Positions 7,365 through 13,721 of a stretch of DNA of 17,793 nucleotides are shown here, one piece after another. The position numbers were made by a program, and so were the translations under genes. The first letter of the stretch is position 1; every line of letters starts with the position of its first letter. Below the pieces are notes generated by a model. The model saw only the letters and a list, made by a program, of their open reading frames with translations, had not been told where the DNA came from and ran no database searches. The stretch comes from JAMWZF01 sp041628615 (GTDB lineage Bacteria > Pseudomonadota > Alphaproteobacteria > Rhodobacterales > Rhodobacteraceae): assembly GCA_041628615.1 (NCBI GenBank), contig JBFKOW010000062.1:1-17793 (forward strand). Reading direction: 5' to 3'.

Positions 7365-7832
7365 TCAATCCTCGTCGTCGTCCTCGTCATCTTCGTCGTC
7401 ATCATCCTCGTCGTCGTCGTCTTCATCGTCGTCGTCATCGTCTTCGTCGTCATCCTCGTCGTCGTCGTCTTCATCGTCTTCGTCGTCTTCGTCGTCACCT
7501 TCATCGTCTTCGTCGTCGTCCTCGTCGTCCTCGTCGTCAAGGAAATCCTCGTCCTCGAAGTCGATCTCGATCCCGGTGCCCGCATCGTCGGCGTCGGCCG
7601 GCTCGGTCTCGCTCTTGAGGATCGCGCCGGTGGCGGCGTCGTAGATGACTTCGAGCGTCATGCCGCCCTTGGTCGCCTCGACCTTGATCTGCGTCGGGCC
7701 GCGCTTGATCTCGATCCGGTCGTAGCCCGCGTAGGCCGCGATGATCTGTTCGTTGGTGATTTCGGCAAAGGCGATGCCGGCGGTGAGGCCGAGGGCGGCG
7801 GTCGTGGCAAGAAGGGTGGTCTTGAAGGACAT
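7365..7832 (-). CDS. Secreted PepSY-like protein with 57-residue Asp/Glu tail
   Basis: This 155-residue protein has a signal peptide (MSFKTTLLATTAALGLTAGIAFA, cleavage after residue 23) and a compact PepSY-like domain (about 24-78: ITNEQIIAAYAGYDRIEIKR, VIYDAATGAILKSE). After a short acidic spacer, residues 99-155 are all Asp or Glu except for one Gly. The predicted mature protein is extremely acidic. PepSY domains elsewhere are inhibitory or periplasmic sensor modules; here the function is unknown, with cation binding an inference. The ATG at 7832 has an ACGGAG ribosome-binding site. It is the first gene of the second cassette (pepSY, pepSY, luxR), downstream of repeated CCTAAAC boxes. Confidence 0.88.
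   Translation of the reverse strand: MSFKTTLLATTAALGLTAGIAFAEITNEQIIAAYAGYDRIEIKRGPTQIKVEATKGGMTLEVIYDAATGAILKSETEPADADDAGTGIEIDFEDEDFLDDEDDEDDDEDDEGDDEDDEDDEDDDDEDDDEDDDDDDEDDDDEDDDDEDDEDDDED
7368..7538 (-). repeat. Low-complexity DNA encoding poly-Asp/Glu tail (second)
   Basis: About 171 bases of near-continuous tcg/tcc/tca/ttc triplets on the plus strand encode the acidic C-terminal tail of the upstream pepSY-like protein. It is direct-repeat related to 6835-6930, about 530 bases away and in the same orientation. Confidence 0.9.
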
Positions 7833-7926
7833 GGGGTTTACTCCGTTGCTGCCTGTTCGTCGTCCGCAGGGGGGTGCGGATGCAGCGATAGGGACCCTTT
7901 TCGCCGCCCCGGGCCATTGCCCGGAG

Positions 7927-7969
7927 GTTTAGGAGCGGCCCCCTAAACGCCGATGCAACGGGCCTAAAC
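7927..7969. promoter_or_regulatory. Three CCTAAAC boxes upstream of the tandem pepSY genes
   Basis: GTTTAGG at 7927-7933, and its reverse complement CCTAAAC at 7942-7948 and 7963-7969, form one inverted pair (8-base spacer) and one direct pair offset by 21 bases, about two helical turns. A related GTTTAC follows at 7974-7979. They lie 95-140 bases before the ATG at 7832, where an operator would be expected. TTTAGG/CCTAAA half-sites are plausible for a LuxR-type dimer, but binding is inference. Confidence 0.5.
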
Positions 7970-7975
7970 GGAAGT

Positions 7976-8590
7976 TTACGGGGTCCTGGCGCCGGGCTTG
8001 CGGGAGTCCGGACCACCGCGGACGCGGTCCAGCAGGCTGTCTGCCACCAGTTCGTCCATGAAATGGCCCACCAGCCCGATGCGTCCCTGCACCCCGGCCT
8101 TGCGGAACACCGCGGCGGTCTGGCTCTTCACCGTGCCCTCGCTCTTGCCGGTCATCGCGGCGATCTCGGCGTTGGAGAACCCCTTGAGCGCCAGGATGGC
8201 GATCTCCCGCTCGGCCGCCGACAGCGCCCAGCGGTCGAACTCGGCTTCGGCAAGGGTCTCGAAGGCCCCCCGCGCGACCATCAAGCTCTGTTCCAGCGCC
8301 CGGTTGCGGGCGAGGATCCGGCGCAGCAGCACCACGTTGATGGCGACGCTGAGAAACAGCGCCAAAACCGCCGCGATCTGCACCGCCTCGCGCAGCGTGT
8401 AGCCGAAGGGCCGTTGCCGGACCGGCAGCACGTCGATGACGAAGAACCCCAGGAACACCAGCGCAAGCGCGGATTGCAGCGCCAGAAGTCCGAGCAGCGC
8501 CCGGTTGCCGCGGGCCGCGCCGGAGCTTGTCCCGGTGCCGGGGGCGGCATCAGGTGCCGCCCCCGGGTCGATCGCTTCTCCGGCCTTCAC
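7976..8590 (-). CDS. Membrane-tethered LuxR-type HTH regulator (copy B)
   Basis: This 204-residue protein is a paralog of the one at 6219-6812. After a disordered Ala/Gly/Pro N-terminus (1-30) come two transmembrane helices (about 31-53 and 66-88) joined by the short loop VLPVRQRPFGY, a linker (about 89-118), and a LuxR/GerE HTH (about 121-178: LSAAEREIAILALKGFSNAE, SEGTVKSQTAAVFRKAGV). TLREAVQI and the xxRGAFETL block align with RLREAIEI and VSGAFMDLL in the other copy. There is no receiver domain, so phosphorelay control by the usual route is unlikely. The GTG start at 8590 overlaps the stop of the upstream pepSY-like gene (GTGA), so the two are translationally coupled. Confidence 0.87.
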   Translation of the reverse strand: MKAGEAIDPGAAPDAAPGTGTSSGAARGNRALLGLLALQSALALVFLGFFVIDVLPVRQRPFGYTLREAVQIAAVLALFLSVAINVVLLRRILARNRALEQSLMVARGAFETLAEAEFDRWALSAAEREIAILALKGFSNAEIAAMTGKSEGTVKSQTAAVFRKAGVQGRIGLVGHFMDELVADSLLDRVRGGPDSRKPGARTP

Positions 8591-9174
8591 TGGCCGATGC
8601 CGAGGCTGCCGCCGACATCCACCGAGACGCCGCCACCGGCCCGGCCGCCGCGTTCGCCGTCGTCCCCGCCGTCATCCGCGTCGCGTGCGCCGCCGCCGCC
8701 GACCGACAGGCCGATCCCGGCCGTGCCCGACAGCCCGAGGCCCACGCCGCCGCCGCTGCCGCCCGAGGCCGCGCCGCCCGAGGCCCCTACATCCGCCTCG
8801 CCGTAGATGTCGAGAACCGCGTCGCGCAGCACCTCGCCCGTCGACGCGTGCAGCACGATCTCGCGCAGGTGGGTGGCGTTCTCGGCCCGGATCCGCACCC
8901 TGCCGAGCAGGGTCCGGCTGCGCGACACGATGCGATAGCCGCGGGATTCGAGCTCGGCGATCACCTGCAGTTCGCCGCGCACCTGCACGACCGCAAGGGT
9001 CTCGGCATCAAGACCGCCGGCCAGCGTGCCGCCGGCCGCACCGCTTGCCTCGGAAGAGGATTGGGCGGCCGGCACGTCCGCGCTCTGGGCTTCCACGGCG
9101 ATCGGGATCACCGCGAGGATCACGCTGCCCAGCGCGACGGCGCGCAGGACCGGGGTTTGCAGCAGGGGTGTCAT
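8587..9174 (-). CDS. Secreted PepSY-like protein with Gly-rich C-terminus
   Basis: This 195-residue protein has a signal peptide (to about residue 29, ending PIAVEA) and a PepSY-like core (about 62-125) containing GYRIVSRSRTLLGRVRIRAE and REIVLHASTGEVLRD. These align with RTWLGRVRI and REIVFNPATGEILRD in the gene at 6832-7296, so the two are paralogs. In place of an acidic run it has Gly/Ser-rich segments (GGAASGGSGGGVGLGLSG, GGGVSVDVGGSLGIGQ) around a short acidic patch (DADDGGDDGE). The start at 9174 is chosen because AAAGGAGA precedes it; the frame is open further upstream without a ribosome-binding site. It is the first gene of the upstream cassette, coupled to the luxR-type gene. Confidence 0.83.
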   Translation of the reverse strand: MTPLLQTPVLRAVALGSVILAVIPIAVEAQSADVPAAQSSSEASGAAGGTLAGGLDAETLAVVQVRGELQVIAELESRGYRIVSRSRTLLGRVRIRAENATHLREIVLHASTGEVLRDAVLDIYGEADVGASGGAASGGSGGGVGLGLSGTAGIGLSVGGGGARDADDGGDDGERGGRAGGGVSVDVGGSLGIGQ

Positions 9175-9274
9175 GTCTCTGTCTCCTTTCGGGTTCGACC
9201 GTGCCGGCCCCGAAAGTCGGGGCGCGGCGTCACCCCGGAAACCTGCCCCGCCGGGCCGCGTCCGCACCATTCGC

Positions 9275-9306
9275 CCCGGGTTTGAAACCGCGGATTCAAA
9301 CCCGGG
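9275..9306. promoter_or_regulatory. Perfect 12-bp inverted repeat upstream of pepSY-luxR cassette
   Basis: CCCGGGTTTGAA (9275-9286) and TTCAAACCCGGG (9295-9306) are exact reverse complements separated by ACCGCGGA. It lies about 100 bases before the ATG at 9174 and 54 bases after the trpB stop. No T tract follows on the minus strand, so an operator is more likely than a terminator, though a Rho-independent-like hairpin for trpB cannot be excluded. Confidence 0.6.
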
Positions 9307-9328
9307 TTGCAGGCCGCAGGGCCCGATT

Positions 9329-9342
9329 TGAACCTGGGTTCA
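9329..9342. promoter_or_regulatory. Palindrome TGAACC-TG-GGTTCA, second operator-like site
   Basis: Six-base arms around a two-base centre. It shares the AACC(C/T)GGGTT core with the right part of the larger repeat (9299-9308), so two related sites lie about 30 bases apart, three helical turns. It is 18 bases after the trpB stop. Confidence 0.45.
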
Positions 9343-9359
9343 TGCCGCCCGTCGGAAGG

Positions 9360-10589
<1,230 letters not shown>

Positions 10590-10627
10590 GGCGGCGCTCC
10601 CGCGGGTCGGATGGGTCAATCCCGCGC

Positions 10628-10656
10628 GTTATCCGTCACGCCGCGACCGGTTTCAA
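10628..10656 (-). promoter_or_regulatory. Candidate sigma70-type promoter for trpB
   Basis: On the minus strand TTGAAA (10656-10651) and GATAAC (10633-10628) are 17 bases apart; they match five and four of six consensus positions. Transcription would start near 10621, giving about 30 leader bases before the ATG at 10589. Confidence 0.5.
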
Positions 10657-11086
10657 CTGCAAAGCCGGGTCCGGGCGAGCCCGCGCCGCGGTGGCGCGGG
10701 TCCGGTCCGACGCGGCATCGAACCGCGGTCAGCGCGCGCGGCGGCGGCGGGGCGATCCGGCAATGCTGGTTGCGCGGCCGGACTGGCAGTCTCATGGCCC
10801 GCGACGTCGCGACTGCCGAGAAGCTGGAATACCCCAATCGTTGCAACGTCGATGGGCAGGGAGATGACTTCCTGAGAGTGCTCGTCGATGTCTTGCGGCA
10901 CCGAGGCATCGACGACGATGACGTGCGGTTTGCCGAGACCCGGCCGTGCAAGTCAGCAGGGCCTGAACGTCACGTCCACGGGCAGAATCGGACCTTTTCA
11001 GGAATCTAACTCCGGCCAATGGAAGTCCCGGAGCAGGACTTTTCGCTCTTGTCCCGATCGGGTGCGCACTCGCCCCCGGGGTTCCG
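10657..11086. other. Non-coding gap between trpF and trpB, possible gene remnant
   Basis: No complete gene was found here. On the minus strand, a frame at 10653-10901 begins with an amino-acid-like stretch (HVIVVDASVPQDIDEHSQEV, then SLPIDVATIGVFQLLGSRDV) before decaying into Arg/Pro-rich sequence. An in-frame TGA lies 17 codons upstream of its GTG, there is no ribosome-binding site, and I do not recognise the family. It may be the remnant of an inserted or degraded gene. The stretch 10790-11010 looks less GC-rich than its surroundings by eye. Confidence 0.35.
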
Positions 11087-11800
11087 TCAGAGGCTCTCTT
11101 CTTGCCGCCGTGCACGCATCCCGGTCCCGCCCGCGCCCTGCGTGGCCGCCGCGATGAAGGCGGCGATCCGCGCCGCATCCTTCACGCCGGGCGCGCGCTC
11201 CACACCGGACGAGACATCGACCTGTCGGGCGCCGGTCAGCCGGATCGCCTCGGCCACGTTCTCCGGGGTCAGGCCGCCGGCCAGCATCCAGGGCCCCGGC
11301 CAGCGCCGCCCGGCGATGATCCGCCAATCGAAGGAAAGCCCGTTTCCGCCGGGCAGGTCGGCCCCCTCGGCGGGCTTCGCATCGACAAGGACCTGGTCGG
11401 CAACGCCGAAATAGGCATCCAGCAGGGGCAGGTCGGCCGCGTCCCGCACGCCCACCGCCTTCATCACCGGCAGGCCGGTGCGCGCCTTCACCGCCGCCAC
11501 CCGCCCGGGCGATTCGCTGCCGTGAAGCTGGATCATGTCGATGGGCACCGCCGCGGTCAGCGCGTCGAGCGCCGCGTCGTCCGGATCCACCACAAGCGCC
11601 ACCTTGGCCAACCCGGCTGGTACCCGGGCGGCCAGCGCCGCGGCCTCCGCCGGCTCGATGTGCCGCGGCGATCGGGGAAAGAACACGAAGCCGACGTATC
11701 GCGCTCCCGCGGCGGCGGCGGCATCGACGGCTTCTGGCGTGCGCAGCCCGCAGATCTTGACCGATACGGGCAAGGCCCCGCTGGCGTCCGCCGGGGACAC
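11087..11800 (-). CDS. trpF: Phosphoribosylanthranilate isomerase
   Basis: TrpF (237 residues) isomerises phosphoribosylanthranilate to CdRP in tryptophan synthesis, using a TIM barrel. Family signatures are SVKICGLR with catalytic Cys17, the strand GARYVGFVFFPRSPR, DMIQLHG, LVDAKP with catalytic Asp140, LAGGLTPENV, and the phosphate-binding DVSSGVE. A poorly conserved tail (about 217-237) extends past the usual end. The start is GTG 11800, immediately next to the lapA stop (TAG followed by GTG), so the two are probably co-transcribed. No clear ribosome-binding site is seen, and an internal TTG about nine codons later cannot be excluded. Confidence 0.95.
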   Translation of the reverse strand: MSPADASGALPVSVKICGLRTPEAVDAAAAAGARYVGFVFFPRSPRHIEPAEAAALAARVPAGLAKVALVVDPDDAALDALTAAVPIDMIQLHGSESPGRVAAVKARTGLPVMKAVGVRDAADLPLLDAYFGVADQVLVDAKPAEGADLPGGNGLSFDWRIIAGRRWPGPWMLAGGLTPENVAEAIRLTGARQVDVSSGVERAPGVKDAARIAAFIAAATQGAGGTGMRARRQEESL

Positions 11801-12142
11801 CTACTCGAGCAGGGCCAGAACCTCGTCCCGGCCCTCGTGCTTCTCGGACTTCAGCCGGGCGACCTCGCGTTCCAGCGACTGCGCCTCGCGGCGCTTGCGC
11901 GATGCCTCGGCACGATGCTTGTGCTCGCGGAGCCATTCCCAGCAGAAGCCGATCATGAGACCGGCGGCGACCCCGAGGAAGATCACCACGAAGAGCGGCA
12001 GGTCGATGGTCGGCGACACGCCGATCAGGCTTGCCAGGCCGTCGGGCAGCGCCCGCAACGACACCGGCTCGCGATTGGCGATTCCGACGACGACCAGACA
12101 GGCGCCGACGATCACCCAGAAGGAATACTTGAGATAGCGCAT
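11801..12142 (-). CDS. LapA/DUF1049 family membrane protein
   Basis: This 113-residue protein has two hydrophobic helices (about 7-22 and 49-67: FWVIVGACLVVVGIANR and LPLFVVIFLGVAAGLMIGF) and a basic, coiled-coil-like cytoplasmic tail (about 70-105) rich in Arg/Glu/Lys. This is the layout of LapA-domain proteins, linked in E. coli to lipopolysaccharide assembly. The position between ihfB and trpF fits the pattern I know from related alphaproteobacteria. It starts at ATG 12142, nine bases after the ihfB stop, with a weak ACGGGG ribosome-binding site. The helices and context support the family better than any specific function. Confidence 0.85.
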   Translation of the reverse strand: MRYLKYSFWVIVGACLVVVGIANREPVSLRALPDGLASLIGVSPTIDLPLFVVIFLGVAAGLMIGFCWEWLREHKHRAEASRKRREAQSLEREVARLKSEKHEGRDEVLALLE

Positions 12143-12151
12143 GGCCCCGTC

Positions 12152-12433
12152 TTACTGGCCGTTGAGGCGGTCGCGCAAGAGCTTGCCGGTCTTGAAGAAG
12201 GGAACGTGCTTCTCCTCGACATGCACGGCCTCGCCGGTGCGCGGATTGCGGCCGGTGCGCGAGTCCCGTTTCTTGACCGAAAAGGCACCGAAACCGCGCA
12301 GCTCGACCCGGTCGCCATCGGCCATCGCCCCGGTAATCTGGTCGAAGATGGTGTTCACGATCCGCTCGACGTCGCGCTGGAAGAGGTGCGGGTTTTCCTC
12401 CGCGATCTTCTGAATCAACTCGGACCGGATCAT
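12152..12433 (-). CDS. ihfB: Integration host factor beta subunit
   Basis: This 93-residue HU/IHF-family protein pairs with IhfA to bend DNA sharply at specific sites, acting in replication, transcription and recombination. The beta arm motif GRNPRTGEAV contains Pro64, which intercalates in the minor groove. The N-terminal MIRSELIQKIAEENPHL and GAFSVKKRDSRTGRNPRTGE match the IhfB type more than HU. It lies between a sulfotransferase gene and lapA on the minus strand, with rpsA further upstream. The ATG at 12433 has GGGGGAT just upstream, a usable ribosome-binding site, and a candidate promoter with tandem repeats precedes it. Confidence 0.96.
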   Translation of the reverse strand: MIRSELIQKIAEENPHLFQRDVERIVNTIFDQITGAMADGDRVELRGFGAFSVKKRDSRTGRNPRTGEAVHVEEKHVPFFKTGKLLRDRLNGQ

Positions 12434-12478
12434 GGCATCCCCCGTTGGCTGCGGTCGTTACGACATGGCAGGCAGGCC

Positions 12479-12522
12479 CCGCTCTCGACAGCGACTATAG
12501 GCGTTTCCGCTCTCGACAGAAA
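12479..12522 (-). promoter_or_regulatory. Candidate ihfB promoter with 13-bp tandem repeats
   Basis: CCGCTCTCGACAG occurs at 12479-12491 and again at 12507-12519 (period 28). On the minus strand a TATAGT -10 box (12499-12494) lies between the copies and a weak TTTCTG -35 (12522-12517) is 17 bases upstream, overlapping one repeat. The repeats could be operator half-sites for ihfB control. Confidence 0.4.
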
Positions 12523-12573
12523 TAGTCTCGATGCGGGAGGGAGGCCCGAAATCCGCGACATCGCCGGGATTTA

Positions 12574-12601
12574 GCCGGCGCCGGCCCCGGCCCGGCGGGC
12601 C
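12574..12601 (-). other. GC-rich hairpins after the sulfotransferase gene
   Basis: Palindrome GCCGGCGCCGGC (12574-12585) and hairpin GGCCC-GGC-GGGCC (12589-12601) lie 55-80 bases after the sulfotransferase stop. Without a T tract they are weak terminator candidates; the rest of the 222-base gap shows nothing else. Confidence 0.3.
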
Positions 12602-12655
12602 CGGCCACCGCCGCGGTCCGGCCCCGGGCGCGGGGAACGGGATGATTCGGGCCGG

Positions 12656-13567
12656 TCAGGGCGGCGGCCAGCTGGCCGCGCCGCGCTCGAGCCAGGCCCG
12701 CGCGGCCGCGTCGGGCAGGACCGCGGCGAGGCGTTCCGCATAGAGCCCGAGGTCGGCATCCGGGAGCTGTCCCTGCCACTTGTCCGACGTGGCGCTGTCG
12801 AAGAAACCGGCGTCCGATTTCCAGTAGCCGGTGCCGCCGACCGGCGCGAAATCCGCCGCCCGCGCCTTCATCGCGGCAAAGCCCGTGGCCTCCGTCACCG
12901 CGTCGATCAGCGCCGCGTCCGCATCGATCCCCGCGGCGCGCGCCATCGCCGCCACCGTCCCCCGCGGGTCGGCGCGCATGTCCGCGTAGTGGAACAGCCC
13001 GAGCCCCGGCACCCTGCCGGACAGCGCGGTCTGCGCGAAATGCCGGGCGATCGTCGCCACGCTGTCGCGATCGAAGTTCGCGATGTCCGCGGCGGTGTCG
13101 AGGAACAGCGACAGCGACTTCGCGACCGGCAGCCGCATCGGGTGGTCGGCCTCGGCATCGACGCGATTCGCGGCATGCTTGCGCAGCGAGAAGAAGATAT
13201 CGAGCGGGTGCCGGTAGACCGCGATCACCGTGACCCCCTCCCAGACCGGGAAACCGTCCGCCGGCGTGTGGGTCTTCACCACCCGGCGGCCCGGCTGCGC
13301 GGCGAGCCCGGCGGCCACGTCCTCGGTCGAAACCCCGAGATCGGCATCGACCCAGGGCGACAGGACCGGCACCTTGTCCGGCAGGTCCGGGCCGCCATGC
13401 ACCAGCATCGTCAGGATCGTCTGGGTCCAGGTGGTGCCGCTCTTCGCCGGGGTGCAGACGAGGATGTCGCCCTGCCGCGGCTGCCAGGCGCGCCAGCGCG
13501 CGGGATCGGTCATCGCGCCGCGATAGACGGTGCGGGCAGGGGCGGTGATCCGGGCGGCGGCGGTCAT
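12656..13567 (-). CDS. Sulfotransferase family protein
   Basis: This 303-residue protein has the PAPS-binding signatures of sulfotransferases: the 5'-phosphosulfate loop AKSGTTWTQTIL (Lys42 to Trp47), the catalytic-region KTHTP with His100, the 3'-phosphate motif VYRHPLDIFFSLRKH (Arg119, Ser127), and a late GYWKSDAGFF block matching the GxxGxWK region. It should transfer sulfate from PAPS to a hydroxyl or amine; the acceptor cannot be read. The ATG at 13567 is chosen because GCGAGGA precedes it; a longer in-frame extension upstream is Arg/Pro-rich and overlaps rpsA. It lies between rpsA and ihfB on the same strand, which are usually next to each other in related genomes (general knowledge). 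Confidence 0.9.
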   Translation of the reverse strand: MTAAARITAPARTVYRGAMTDPARWRAWQPRQGDILVCTPAKSGTTWTQTILTMLVHGGPDLPDKVPVLSPWVDADLGVSTEDVAAGLAAQPGRRVVKTHTPADGFPVWEGVTVIAVYRHPLDIFFSLRKHAANRVDAEADHPMRLPVAKSLSLFLDTAADIANFDRDSVATIARHFAQTALSGRVPGLGLFHYADMRADPRGTVAAMARAAGIDADAALIDAVTEATGFAAMKARAADFAPVGGTGYWKSDAGFFDSATSDKWQGQLPDADLGLYAERLAAVLPDAAARAWLERGAASWPPP

Positions 13568-13672
13568 GGCGGGGTCCTCGCGTCGAAACGGCTCCCCCAC
13601 GGCTAGCAGATCGGCCGCCCCCTGTCCCCTGCCCCGGCCCGCCCGCGCCGCGGCGCCGGGCCCGAACGGAAG

Positions 13673-13694
13673 AGGCCCCGCCGGGGCGGGGCCT
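13673..13694 (-). terminator. Terminator-like hairpin after rpsA
   Basis: Nine-base arms AGGCCCCGC (13673-13681) and GCGGGGCCT (13686-13694) with a CGGG loop lie 28 bases past the rpsA stop. On the minus strand CTTCC follows, so the T tract is weak, but the stem is stable and the position between rpsA and the sulfotransferase gene is typical. Confidence 0.7.
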
Positions 13695-13721
13695 TTCCCT
13701 GTCCGTCCGGACGCGTCTCTG

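Noticed and set aside
6838..7555. CRISPR-like or tandem repeat array
   Set aside because: There are no regularly spaced direct repeats with unique spacers; the region is coding sequence for acidic tails.
7207..7644. Poly-serine open frame on the plus strand
   Set aside because: It is the antisense of the Asp/Glu codons (tcg/tcc/tca triplets), not a gene.
9299..9342. Rho-independent terminator for trpB
   Set aside because: The inverted repeats lack a following T tract on the minus strand, so they are listed as operator-like instead.
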